From positions 1 through 64,000 of the forward strand of contig JAZKZV010000025.1 in assembly GCA_045612845.1 (NCBI GenBank): a DNA stretch of 64,000 bases, in the 5' to 3' direction. Every line of letters begins with the position of its first letter. The stretch's first letter is position 1. The position numbers and the translations under genes were made by a program. The notes under the pieces are model-generated. The model worked only from the letters and a program-made list of their open reading frames with translations, was not told the origin of the DNA and did not search any database. Below are positions 34,767-43,617 of this stretch, piece after piece. Origin of the DNA: Ornithomonoglobus_A sp045612845. GTDB taxonomy: Bacteria; Bacillota; Clostridia; UBA1381.

Positions 34767-35996
34767 ATGGCACTTCATGTTCTTGATGAAGCTAACAGAT
34801 GCCTTGAATGTAAAAATCCAAGCTGTCAAAAGGGTTGTCCTATAATGACACCTATACCAACGGTCATCAGGCTTCTTAAGGAAAACAAGCTTGACGAAGC
34901 TGGCGAGATTTTGTTCGAAAATAATCCGCTTACTACAATCTGCAGTCTTATATGCAATCATGAAAATCAGTGCGAGGGTCATTGTGTGCTTGGCAAAAAG
35001 GGAATGCCTGTTCACTTTTCTGCTATAGAAAACTACATATCAGACGCGTATGCACCCAAAATGGTAAAAGGTCCTGTAACCTCAAACGGGAAAAAGGTTG
35101 CAATTATAGGCTCGGGGCCCGCAGGACTTACCATTGCAATAATTCTTGCACGGTATGGCTATCAGGTAACAATATTTGAGGGTAAGGACAAAATAGGAGG
35201 AATTCTGCGTTATGGTATACCTGAGTTTCGACTTCCTAAAAGTGTACTTGATGATTTGCAGTACCGTCATATAGAACTTAAAGGCATAAAAATTCGTCCC
35301 AACACGCGAATTGGAGATGCTATCGGTATTGATGATTTGTTCAGGGATGGCTATAAGGCAATATTTATAGGCACAGGTGTATGGAAGCCGAATTCACTGC
35401 ACATAAAAGGCGAAACATTCGGTAATGTACATTTTGCAATTAACTACTTAAATAATCCCGATGTTTATAAGCTTGGCGAGGAAGTAATAATAATTGGTGC
35501 GGGTAATGCCGCAATGGATGTGGCAAGAACTGTTATGAGAAAAGGCAGCCGCAAGGCTACGTGCTTTTCGATAACAAAAGAGGTTGCAGCAAGTGATTAT
35601 GAATTTAGTTATGCAAAGCTTGAGGGTGTAAAATTCCGCTATAATTACAAGCCTGTAGAAATTTTAGATAATGGAGTTGTGTTCTCAAGGGTAAAGGAAT
35701 ATGAGGACGGAACACTCGAGGAAATAGAGGGAACAGAGGAATTCTTTAAAGCAGATTCTGTAATAGTTTCAATAAGTCAGGGACCAAGAAATGTTATTGT
35801 AAATACAACCAAGGGACTTGAGATAAACAAGAAGGGTTTACTTGTCGCTGATGAGTTTGGTTATACTAGCCGTCCGGGTGTGTTCGGTTCGGGTGATGTA
35901 GTAAATGGTTCGAGAACTGTCGTTGAGGCGGTAGCACACAGTAAGATAGTGGCGCAAACAATGCACAATTATATAAAAAGTTTAAAAGAAGAATAG
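34767..35996 (+). CDS. GltD-like FAD/NAD(P)-dependent oxidoreductase
   Basis: A 409-residue flavoprotein like the small subunit of glutamate synthase. It has N-terminal cysteine clusters (CLECKNPSCQKGCP and CNHENQCEGHC) for [4Fe-4S] centres, a FAD site GSGPAGL (about 115-121), an NAD(P) site GAGNAAMDVA (about 243-252) and a C-terminal GSGDVVNGSRTV. No gltB follows, so it probably passes electrons to another partner. It is in the cluster with 14 bp spacing; GGGGGC precedes the ATG. Confidence 0.88.
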   Translation: MALHVLDEANRCLECKNPSCQKGCPIMTPIPTVIRLLKENKLDEAGEILFENNPLTTICSLICNHENQCEGHCVLGKKGMPVHFSAIENYISDAYAPKMVKGPVTSNGKKVAIIGSGPAGLTIAIILARYGYQVTIFEGKDKIGGILRYGIPEFRLPKSVLDDLQYRHIELKGIKIRPNTRIGDAIGIDDLFRDGYKAIFIGTGVWKPNSLHIKGETFGNVHFAINYLNNPDVYKLGEEVIIIGAGNAAMDVARTVMRKGSRKATCFSITKEVAASDYEFSYAKLEGVKFRYNYKPVEILDNGVVFSRVKEYEDGTLEEIEGTEEFFKADSVIVSISQGPRNVIVNTTKGLEINKKGLLVADEFGYTSRPGVFGSGDVVNGSRTVVEAVAHSKIVAQTMHNYIKSLKEE

Positions 35997-36007
35997 GGGT
36001 ATACAAA

Positions 36008-36838
36008 ATGAAAATGAAGTTAAAGGACGGAAAGTCCAAGGTGCTTACACTTAGCTATGATGACGGAGTGGTTCAGGATATACGACTTATCGAAATACTG
36101 AATAAATATGGCTTAAAGGGAACATTTAATATCAATTCGGGAGTATTTGTTGACGAGGATGTTGTCCGTAAGGAATTTAAGGGAAATTTAAAACTATCCG
36201 AGGCAAAGGCGCTGTATACAAACTCAGGACACGAGGTTGCAGTACATTCGCTTACACATCCGTTTTTAGAAAATCTCGACTCTTCTGAAATTATCCACGA
36301 AATTATAGAGGACAGAAAAAATATAGAAAAAGAATTTGGTGTAATAGCAAGAGGTATGGCATATCCTTTTGGTACATATAACGATACTGTAGTAGAGGTT
36401 CTTAAAAAATGTCAGATTGCATATGCCAGAACTGTCAGTCCTACATACAGATTTATGTTGCCGCAAAATTGGTTGTTGTTAAATCCTACATGCCATCATA
36501 ATTGCGACAGACTTGAGGAGCTTGCCAAAAAATTCGTAGAGCCATCTCCGCTAACACAGTGGGGGTATGTGGAGATGTTCTATCTGTGGGGACACAGCTA
36601 CGAATTTGATACTAACGATAACTGGGATGTTATTGAGAAGTTTGCCGAGTTTGTGGGTGGACGTGAGAATATATGGTATGCTACAAATATCGAAATATAC
36701 GATTATGTAAAGGCATATCAAAGTCTTGAAACAAGCTATGATAAGAAGATTATACATAACCCGTCAGCTATTGATGTTTGGACAGAAATAGATGGGGAAA
36801 TATATTGTATAAAGGGCGGAGAAACACTTAAACTGTAA
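36008..36838 (+). CDS. Polysaccharide deacetylase-family protein
   Basis: A 276-residue NodB-fold protein. It has the catalytic TLSYDDG near residue 15-21, and the metal-binding HSLTHP (about residue 78-83), followed by GMAYPFG and late WGHSYEF. No signal peptide is seen, so it is probably cytosolic and acts on a small sugar or amide rather than on wall polymers. It is 12 bp after the GltD-like gene in the same cluster. Confidence 0.85.
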   Translation: MKMKLKDGKSKVLTLSYDDGVVQDIRLIEILNKYGLKGTFNINSGVFVDEDVVRKEFKGNLKLSEAKALYTNSGHEVAVHSLTHPFLENLDSSEIIHEIIEDRKNIEKEFGVIARGMAYPFGTYNDTVVEVLKKCQIAYARTVSPTYRFMLPQNWLLLNPTCHHNCDRLEELAKKFVEPSPLTQWGYVEMFYLWGHSYEFDTNDNWDVIEKFAEFVGGRENIWYATNIEIYDYVKAYQSLETSYDKKIIHNPSAIDVWTEIDGEIYCIKGGETLKL

Positions 36839-36854
36839 ATGGAGATGTTATAGT

Positions 36855-37157
36855 ATGGAAAAATGCCGGATAACCGTGATAAGAAAAGCACGTTATGACG
36901 ATTTAATTGCAAAATACGAAAATCCCATTGAGCATGCATGCGATTTAAAGGAAGGACAGGTTTTTATTGCTGATGGCTTTAAAAAGCCTGACGGATTATG
37001 TGAAAGTGCATGGGAAAGTATATCACCATTTGTTACGGTGCTTTCTAATGGTGGCGGAAATTTCTATGATGGGTGGATGAAGAATCCCAAGTCTGCCATG
37101 ATTTCCTGCAACGACGGTTTCAGACCCGTAAGTTTTTATATTGAGGTAATTGAATAA
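36855..37157 (+). CDS. TIGR04076 family protein
   Basis: A 100-residue protein of the TIGR04076 family, function unknown. Typical features are the N-terminal KCRITVIRKARYDDL, a central GFKKPDGLCESAW, and late CNDGFRPVSF with conserved cysteines. Small spacing on both sides (17 and 15 bp) places it in the catabolic cluster. GGAGATG lies before the ATG. Confidence 0.8.
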   Translation: MEKCRITVIRKARYDDLIAKYENPIEHACDLKEGQVFIADGFKKPDGLCESAWESISPFVTVLSNGGGNFYDGWMKNPKSAMISCNDGFRPVSFYIEVIE

Positions 37158-37171
37158 AAGGAGAAATAAAA

Positions 37172-37630
37172 ATGATTTTTGATAATATTAAAAACGCTGA
37201 AATGTACTATGGAGTAAATCCGAAATTTGAAAAGGCTTTTGATTTTATAAAAAAAGTAGTACAGGAAAATACAGAAGTAGGAAAATATGAAATTGATGGT
37301 AAAGATATTTACGCGATGGTACAAAGCTATGAATCAAAGCTTGAAGAAAACGCTAAGTTCGAGGGACATGAAAATTACATAGACATTCAGTACATCGTAA
37401 AGGGACGCGAAATGATGGGAAATGTTGATATCTCAAAAGCGGTTGTTAAAACTCCGTATAACCCTGAAAAAGATGTTACTTTTTATGAAAACAGCAGTCT
37501 TGCATCCTACTGCCAGGCGCAAGACGGTGATTTTTGCATCTTCTATCCTCATGATATTCACAGACCCGGAATGGCATGTGATAACATACAGTCAGATGTT
37601 AAAAAGGTAGTAGTTAAAATACATATTTAA
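37172..37630 (+). CDS. YhcH/YjgK/YiaL family protein
   Basis: A 152-residue cupin-like protein of the DUF386/YhcH family, whose members include the sialic-acid anomerase NanQ and the biofilm protein TabA. Family features: FEKAFDFIKK near the start, FEGHENYIDIQYIVKG with metal-site His/Glu (about 67-82), and FYPHDIHRPGMAC near the end. It closes the 31.1-37.6 kb cluster, and a sugar-anomerase role would fit a carbohydrate-derived substrate. AAAGGAG precedes the ATG. Confidence 0.88.
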   Translation: MIFDNIKNAEMYYGVNPKFEKAFDFIKKVVQENTEVGKYEIDGKDIYAMVQSYESKLEENAKFEGHENYIDIQYIVKGREMMGNVDISKAVVKTPYNPEKDVTFYENSSLASYCQAQDGDFCIFYPHDIHRPGMACDNIQSDVKKVVVKIHI

Positions 37631-37661
37631 TGTGATATTTAAGTAAGAAAGGTAGAGAATA

Positions 37662-38522
37662 ATGCGTAGTTGTATATATTGCGGTAGGGAACTTCAAAAA
37701 GATGAACAATGCACGTGCCCGACTTCGGTTGCAAAGCGTATGTCAAATTCGTCGGACACAAACAATGCAAATTCACAAAAAAGCACATATTCATATGGTG
37801 CAGATAACACTTATCATACCGGATATACAAAAAGAGAAAACCCAATAAAACGTGCATGGCATACCTATCTGCAAAGAAAAAAGGCTGCCCGCTCAAAAGG
37901 GAGTACAGTTAAAAAACCACTTAGAAGAAATTTCATTTTTGATGTGATTTCATTTATAAAATCACCGGTAACAACTATATATAATCCGGGAGAAATGAGC
38001 GTTTTTCTTGTATTACTTATATCGGCTGTTTCAGGTATATTTACAGGGTTGGGATTATGTGCCATATTTGCGAAAATTATAAATGCAGTTGCTTTAATAA
38101 GAGGTCCGCTTAGTATAAACATGTTATTGGGCGGAATAAGTAGTATTTTAGGAGCAGCAATTATTGTTTTTGTTGGTGCACTTGCGGGAGTTGTACTATT
38201 CCTTGTTTGGAGTGCAAGCTTGTATGTTATAAGCAAAGGTATTTTTAAGTGTAATATGCGTTTTTGGGAATTTGCCTCAAAATTGGTGTTATGTCCGTTG
38301 GCGGTATCAATTTCGAGCATACTTGCAATAACGTTTGGTATGTTCTCTGTTTCTGTATTCTGTGTAATTATACTATGTGGTATAATTACCTCATTTGTGC
38401 TCACATATGAGGCACTGAGGTCAATATGGAACATAAAAACACCAAACCAGGTTCTGTATGGAATGCTATTATCAATATTGATATTCGGTATCATAGTGTC
38501 GAATATAGTATGGATTATATGA
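37662..38522 (+). CDS. Zinc-ribbon and multi-pass (Yip1-like) membrane protein
   Basis: A 286-residue protein. The N-terminus is a small zinc ribbon (CIYCGRELQKDEQCTC, residues 4-19), then a low-complexity Ser/Asn/Lys linker to about 90, then five hydrophobic segments resembling a Yip1/DUF1282 domain. The function is unknown. It is 31 bp after yhcH, so read-through from the catabolic cluster is possible, but its composition does not suggest an enzyme in that pathway. It ends about 115 bp before the recombinase gene. Confidence 0.65.
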   Translation: MRSCIYCGRELQKDEQCTCPTSVAKRMSNSSDTNNANSQKSTYSYGADNTYHTGYTKRENPIKRAWHTYLQRKKAARSKGSTVKKPLRRNFIFDVISFIKSPVTTIYNPGEMSVFLVLLISAVSGIFTGLGLCAIFAKIINAVALIRGPLSINMLLGGISSILGAAIIVFVGALAGVVLFLVWSASLYVISKGIFKCNMRFWEFASKLVLCPLAVSISSILAITFGMFSVSVFCVIILCGIITSFVLTYEALRSIWNIKTPNQVLYGMLLSILIFGIIVSNIVWII

Positions 38523-38535
38523 TGTAAATAATATG

Positions 38536-38620
38536 TACCTCACACTGTGTTTTGGGGGATTATCATTTTATTTTGTTATTTATAAGCGGTTATTGAGTAA
38601 TCCTCTGTAACCATGAGGTA
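38536..38620 (+). repeat. Nested inverted repeats upstream of the recombinase
   Basis: TACCTCA (38536-38542) pairs with TGAGGTA (38614-38620), and GGATTA (38557-38562) with TAATCC (38598-38603) inside. The outer repeat ends just before the recombinase ribosome binding site. It may be a folded leader, an autoregulatory site or part of a recombination site; the arms are short. Confidence 0.35.
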
Positions 38621-38639
38621 ACTAACGAAAGGAAATGAT

Positions 38640-39839
38640 ATGCAAATGATTAACACAGTTTATACGCTTGTTGAAGTAGCCAAAATGCTCAAGGTTGGTT
38701 TTGGTGATGTGGTTGATGCCATCAATGAGGGAACCTTAAAGTGTATCAATGTCGGAACGAAACAGGTAATAACAGAAAATTTTCTGGGTGAGTTTTTAAA
38801 CAATGCAACAAACCCTAAGAATATAAGTACAACTGAAAAAGTAACTGTATACTCACAAATAAAATCAGAGACTCTATTAAAGGACTATATCCCTTTCTTT
38901 TTGAATTTGAGGACAACAAATGCAGGAGACAGAACTCTCGAAGGGTATTTTGGTATAGCAAAATATTTTTGTCGTAACTTCAATGATGGTGGTTTGGGCG
39001 ACTATAAGCTCAGGGAGCTTGATGATATAAAGATACGAAATTTCTTTAATAAATTGGTAAGGAATTACAGTCAGGCAACTGTGGATAAAACATATGTTGT
39101 ATTAAAGCTTGCCCTTAAGTATGCATATAAAAAAGGCTATATCAATGAATTTGTAATGGAGGATATTAAAAAACCCAAAAGCACAAAATCAACAAAGAAG
39201 GTTAAAGCATACAGTAACGAAGAACTCGAAAAAATTATGGGAGCGGTACAGGCTTATCCTGAGATAAAACCTATACTTGTACTACTGTTGCATACCGGTA
39301 TGCGTCCGGGAGAGTTACGTGCGTTGGAGTGGAAGAATTTTAACTGCAAAAATAAAACCCTAACAATCACAAATGCTATTACCATAAAGGCTGATGACTT
39401 TGTGGTAGGTGGTAAGGCAAAAAAACGAGAATCCGTTGTTGGAAAAACAAAAACAAAAGCAAGTATACGTACTATCTGTCTTAGTAATGAGGCGATAATG
39501 GCTTTAAATGAATGGAGAGAATATACAAATAACAATGACGAGTTTAAGTATGTAAGAAACTCACCATATATATTTGTTACACGTGCAAAAAGAGGATTCA
39601 TCTCAGAAAGTGCATTAAACTCAAAGTTCAATAGGTTTTTAAAAGCTACAGGGTTGGATAATCAGGGTTATACCTTTTACCGTTTCAGGCATACTTTCTG
39701 TACAAAGCTGATAAAGCATACAGATTTAAGGACTGTCCAGGAGCTTATGGGGGACAGTACCTCTGATGTTGTTATGAAGCATTATATTACAGTCAGTGAT
39801 GAGGATAAAAGAAAGGCAATAGAAAATACGTTTAATTAA
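38640..39839 (+). CDS. Tyrosine recombinase with excisionase-like N-terminus
   Basis: A 399-residue site-specific recombinase. Residues 1-60 look like an excisionase-type winged helix (TLVEVAKMLKVG), followed by a SAM-like core-binding domain and a phage-integrase catalytic domain. Box I Arg is R222 (HTGMRPGELRAL), box II reads YRFRHTF with R350, and the nucleophile is probably Y382 (KHYITV). The usual His of HxxR is Y347, and the usual GH His is D372. No phage or transfer genes are near. AAAGGA precedes the ATG. It could be a resident recombinase or a decayed integrase. Confidence 0.85.
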   Translation: MQMINTVYTLVEVAKMLKVGFGDVVDAINEGTLKCINVGTKQVITENFLGEFLNNATNPKNISTTEKVTVYSQIKSETLLKDYIPFFLNLRTTNAGDRTLEGYFGIAKYFCRNFNDGGLGDYKLRELDDIKIRNFFNKLVRNYSQATVDKTYVVLKLALKYAYKKGYINEFVMEDIKKPKSTKSTKKVKAYSNEELEKIMGAVQAYPEIKPILVLLLHTGMRPGELRALEWKNFNCKNKTLTITNAITIKADDFVVGGKAKKRESVVGKTKTKASIRTICLSNEAIMALNEWREYTNNNDEFKYVRNSPYIFVTRAKRGFISESALNSKFNRFLKATGLDNQGYTFYRFRHTFCTKLIKHTDLRTVQELMGDSTSDVVMKHYITVSDEDKRKAIENTFN

Positions 39840-39876
39840 AATATTTAATTATATAAAAAGAAAGGAAGTAAAAATT

Positions 39877-40248
39877 ATGAAAGAAGTAAGCACACAAAAG
39901 GCACCGGCGGCAATAGGACCATATTCGCAGGCAATAAAGGTAGGAAATATGCTTTTTACCTCGGGGCAAATCCCCGTAAACCCCGAAAATGGAGAAATTC
40001 CTGAGGGTGTAGAGGCGCAGGCAACACAGGCAATGACAAATGTAAAAAATCTTGTAGAAGCATCGGGTGCGTCTATGGATAATGTTGTTAAAACAACTGT
40101 ATTTATAAAGAACATGGAGGATTTTGCAACCATAAATTCAATTTATGCTGAGTTTTTTACAAAGCCATATCCTGCACGCTCCTGTGTTGAAGTTGCAAGA
40201 CTTCCTAAGGATGTATTGCTCGAGGTAGAAGCAATAGTTGAAATGTAA
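39877..40248 (+). CDS. ridA: RidA family enamine/imine deaminase
   Basis: It hydrolyses reactive enamines and imines such as 2-aminoacrylate made by PLP enzymes. The 123-residue protein is of standard length, with GPYSQAIKVGNMLFTSGQIP (about 16-35) and the substrate-binding arginine in YPARSCVEVA near residue 105. AAAGGAAG precedes the ATG. It follows the recombinase by 37 bp and is probably cotranscribed with it or read from an unseen promoter. Confidence 0.95.
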   Translation: MKEVSTQKAPAAIGPYSQAIKVGNMLFTSGQIPVNPENGEIPEGVEAQATQAMTNVKNLVEASGASMDNVVKTTVFIKNMEDFATINSIYAEFFTKPYPARSCVEVARLPKDVLLEVEAIVEM

Positions 40249-40276
40249 AAAAATTATTAAAAATATCTGTATTCTA

Positions 40277-40305
40277 TAGACAACATCAAAAAAATGTGAT
40301 AAAAT
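40277..40305 (+). promoter_or_regulatory. Promoter of the secreted NlpC/P60 gene
   Basis: TAGACA (40277-40282) and TAAAAT (40300-40305) with 17 bp between, about 54 bp before the GTG start. Confidence 0.55.
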
Positions 40306-40358
40306 GTACTATGTATATGTATAAAAATTATTTCTTATAATAAAGAGAGGATTGGTTC

Positions 40359-42899
40359 GTGTTGCATAATAAAAACAAAAGCTCAAAATTAAGAGCAATA
40401 CTTGTTATTGCGATTTTGGCTGCAAGTGCATCACAAATGAATAGTGTTTTAGCAGATGACGTGGCTGTGTCAGGTAATGATATGCTTGACCAGGCTGTTG
40501 CTTTGTATGAAAAACTTTACGATGGTGAAGTGGAAATTCCTGAGCAACTGTTCGGATACGAAATGGATGAACATTTATTAAAATCAGTTGCTTTGGGATA
40601 TGCTAACCTTGAGGAAGTTGAAGAGGTAGCAGCTATAAGCGAAGTGCGTAAGCAAGACGTTATGAGTCTTTTGTATAAAACAGTAATTAACTATGATAGT
40701 TCATATATCATATCGGATGAAGAAGCAACAGATATTTTAAATGAATGTTGCGATAATGCATACATTGATGAAGAAAACAGACTCGCATATGCATTTATGT
40801 TAAAACAAGGCATAATTGCATCAAATGTAAATACAGAACCCAATAAGATAATTACATGGGATAGCTGCAGAATACTTGTTGATTTGATTTATGACTATTT
40901 TGTTCAGAATGTTACCTTTACTGTTAATGATACCGTTGTTACAATGGGTGCCAATATCGATACAGTTACAAGAGAATGGGGAGAGCCGGGTCGAATAGAT
41001 AAAAGCGACTACGGTTTTGTATGGTATGTATATAATCTTAATGATGACTTGTGCATGGTAGGTGTAGAGGGCGGCAGAATTTGCGGTATGTATACTAATG
41101 CTCAAAGCTTTAACTGTAACGGAGAAGTTTTTAAGGGTGATAGTAAAGACAAATCAGAGGAAATATTATTATCGCAAAATATAAGAATAATATACGATGA
41201 TGAAGACAAAGCGGACAGTATTTTGTATACTTCAAGAGAAAACGGTCATGAAACAGATAAAGAAATAGAGCAAAACAGAGTAAGAGAGCTTTTGGATATA
41301 ATAAACTCATACAGAGCAAAAAATGGTCTGGATGAATATGTAATAGATGTTGATTTGTCAAACGCAGCATGGCTGAAAAATCTCGAAGCGATGGATGCAA
41401 ATGAAATAACTCAAGACAGTATTTATGGTGCAGATATATATTCTGTATATGGCAAGCTTTTAAAGATGCAAAGTCCTGTTCTTACAGGCGAAACAAAAAG
41501 AAAAACTGCTATAGGCATAGATGCTGTGATTGATGATAGGGATGTCTTGTATGTTTCATTTATTGCAGATGAGAATGTTAATGTAAGAGATATTGTTAAT
41601 CCATCTGTTGAGGAGACATCTATAGCAGAAGAAACAGAAAATGTATTCGGAATTATTCCTGCAGTCAGTGCGGAAAATGGTGGTTTCTTAACCGCACCTC
41701 TTATAGAGGATGATGAGATTTGTGTACCTGTATTAAAAAATGATACCGAGATGAGCGTTGATTGCGGTGAGGACATTGTTCTTGAACTTGAAACACGTGC
41801 AGCCAATGAATATCTCCTTGAGGTATATGACAGCGAAAATGAAAATTATCTGGTAAACAGCTATATAAGTGCAGATAATAACAAGGTAAATATAAGTTCC
41901 GATATACTCTGTAACGGTGTTGACTACAATATCACACTAAGCGCAGTAAATGATGAGGGAGATAAGAAAAGTGCCCAGGATATTTTAGTAAGCTATGGAG
42001 ATGCAACACAAGATGGAGTTGAGATATCCATAGAGGGCGGAAAAACAGAAAATGACTACATACCGCTTAGTTGGACAAGTGAGCAATATCACGATTTTTA
42101 TGTAGATGTATATAATTCGAATGGTGATTTGATTGTAAGTAAAATATTCGAAGATGAATATGAAGCACTTATACAGGGACTCGACCCTGATACATACTAT
42201 GTTTATGTAACTGCTCTTAAAAATGGCACTACAATAGAAAAAGCACAGGATACAATAACTGTGGAAATTGTAATGCCGGAGCCTGTAATAAATGAATATA
42301 TACTCGATAAAGATGATAAATATTATTTTGTATACGAAGATGAAGAACTCGGAGTTTTGTATTTCTATGATGAGGAAATTATCGAGGTCGAAGAAAACGG
42401 TAAAAAGACAGATAAGAAGAAAATCATTCAAAAACAGGTAAAATCTACAAAGGCATACAGACAGTTAGCGAAATACCAAAGACGTATTGAATATATAACA
42501 GGTGAACCTGTAAGGGTAAGTTATTTAAATGTTACGGGTAACGCTATTGTAGGTGAAGCTATGAAGTATATAGGTGTTCCGTATGTATGGGGTGGAGCAA
42601 CACCCGAGGGCTTTGACTGCAGCGGACTTGTTCAGTATGTATGTAAGAATCTGGGAATAAATGTAGACAGAGTAACACACGAACAGGTTACAAACGGAGT
42701 TAGGGTGGAACGCACCGACCTTCAACCGGGTGATTTGATTTTCTTTAAGAATGACAATGGATACATAGGTCATGTCGGAATATATGTTGGGGAAAACAAG
42801 TTCCTGCATGCACCAAACAAAGGTGATGTTGTTAAAATAACCGAGCTTTCAGAAGAATACTACGATACTCATTACTATGAGGCAAGAAGAGTTTATTAA
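40359..42899 (+). CDS. Secreted multidomain CAP-like / NlpC-P60 cell-wall protein
   Basis: An 846-residue exported protein. Domains by eye: signal peptide (1-33), SLH-like helical region (about 80-180), CAP-associated domain (about 186-300), a degenerate CAP domain (about 305-420), Fn3/Ig-like strands (455-640), and a C-terminal NlpC/P60 peptidase with C754, H805 and H817 (FDCSGLVQ, GHVGIYVG). The last domain should cut peptidoglycan stem peptides. The start is GTG (40359) with AGAGAGG eight bases before it; TTG at 40362 is an alternative. It heads a three-gene run. Confidence 0.85.
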   Translation: MLHNKNKSSKLRAILVIAILAASASQMNSVLADDVAVSGNDMLDQAVALYEKLYDGEVEIPEQLFGYEMDEHLLKSVALGYANLEEVEEVAAISEVRKQDVMSLLYKTVINYDSSYIISDEEATDILNECCDNAYIDEENRLAYAFMLKQGIIASNVNTEPNKIITWDSCRILVDLIYDYFVQNVTFTVNDTVVTMGANIDTVTREWGEPGRIDKSDYGFVWYVYNLNDDLCMVGVEGGRICGMYTNAQSFNCNGEVFKGDSKDKSEEILLSQNIRIIYDDEDKADSILYTSRENGHETDKEIEQNRVRELLDIINSYRAKNGLDEYVIDVDLSNAAWLKNLEAMDANEITQDSIYGADIYSVYGKLLKMQSPVLTGETKRKTAIGIDAVIDDRDVLYVSFIADENVNVRDIVNPSVEETSIAEETENVFGIIPAVSAENGGFLTAPLIEDDEICVPVLKNDTEMSVDCGEDIVLELETRAANEYLLEVYDSENENYLVNSYISADNNKVNISSDILCNGVDYNITLSAVNDEGDKKSAQDILVSYGDATQDGVEISIEGGKTENDYIPLSWTSEQYHDFYVDVYNSNGDLIVSKIFEDEYEALIQGLDPDTYYVYVTALKNGTTIEKAQDTITVEIVMPEPVINEYILDKDDKYYFVYEDEELGVLYFYDEEIIEVEENGKKTDKKKIIQKQVKSTKAYRQLAKYQRRIEYITGEPVRVSYLNVTGNAIVGEAMKYIGVPYVWGGATPEGFDCSGLVQYVCKNLGINVDRVTHEQVTNGVRVERTDLQPGDLIFFKNDNGYIGHVGIYVGENKFLHAPNKGDVVKITELSEEYYDTHYYEARRVY

Positions 42900-42911
42900 G
42901 GAGGAATAAAA

Positions 42912-43580
42912 ATGGCTTATACTGCGATTGCCTGCACGGATAAAGGCTACAGACGTATCAATACAATAATTTTAATATTTATGTCATTTGTAGCACTTGC
43001 AAGTGTGGTAATGCTTATATACAGCTTTGTAAATGACAGAATTCATTTCGGTCTTGCATGGATTATTGCATTTATTTTATCACTCTCATATGTTCTGATA
43101 AGACGAAACACAGTCTTTTCTACTTATCTTGCAACAGATAAGCAAAACATTTATATGAATACATGGACAAACGATTTTTTGCCATATGATGTCAATAATA
43201 AAATCAAAATTATAAGAGAGTTTATTCCTGCAAAAACAAAGCTTATAAAAATTCCTATAGACGAGCTTAATACGATTACTATAGGTACAAAGAATTTTAT
43301 AAAGCGTTATGCAGAGGAGTGCGAAGTTTTTGCACAAAAAATAAAGCCATTTGAAAAAACTAAAGATTATTATCAAAAGAAATATATAGACAGTATGGAT
43401 ATATTCTTTGTTATAACAGAAGATGGTTCATCATATTTTATGCCTATCGAAAAGTTTTCGCAAAGGGATGTTTCAAGAATTCTGCAGTTTATACAGAGAG
43501 TAAATCCTGATATAAACATTAAAATAAACAGTAAAAAATTCAGAATGAGTTTGAGGGCAAACAAAAAAAGTGGAGATTAA
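42912..43580 (+). CDS. Membrane-anchored protein of unknown function
   Basis: Not recognised. The 222-residue protein has two membrane helices near residues 17-38 and 45-66 and a ~150-residue basic, probably cytosolic domain. The tail is strongly basic, with many lysines and arginines. AAGGAGG precedes the ATG, 12 bp after the NlpC/P60 gene. The 9-bp hairpin at 43569-43589 spans its stop codon. Confidence 0.65.
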   Translation: MAYTAIACTDKGYRRINTIILIFMSFVALASVVMLIYSFVNDRIHFGLAWIIAFILSLSYVLIRRNTVFSTYLATDKQNIYMNTWTNDFLPYDVNNKIKIIREFIPAKTKLIKIPIDELNTITIGTKNFIKRYAEECEVFAQKIKPFEKTKDYYQKKYIDSMDIFFVITEDGSSYFMPIEKFSQRDVSRILQFIQRVNPDINIKINSKKFRMSLRANKKSGD

Positions 43581-43589
43581 ATCTCCGCT
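43569..43589 (+). terminator. Hairpin overlapping a stop codon, weak terminator candidate
   Basis: AGTGGAGAT (43569-43577) pairs with ATCTCCGCT (43581-43589, one wobble) around TTA. The stop TAA is in the loop and arm, and only TTATTT follows, so termination would be partial. Confidence 0.45.
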
Positions 43590-43617
43590 TTATTTATAGA
43601 AAAAAGGGGTAAAATAT

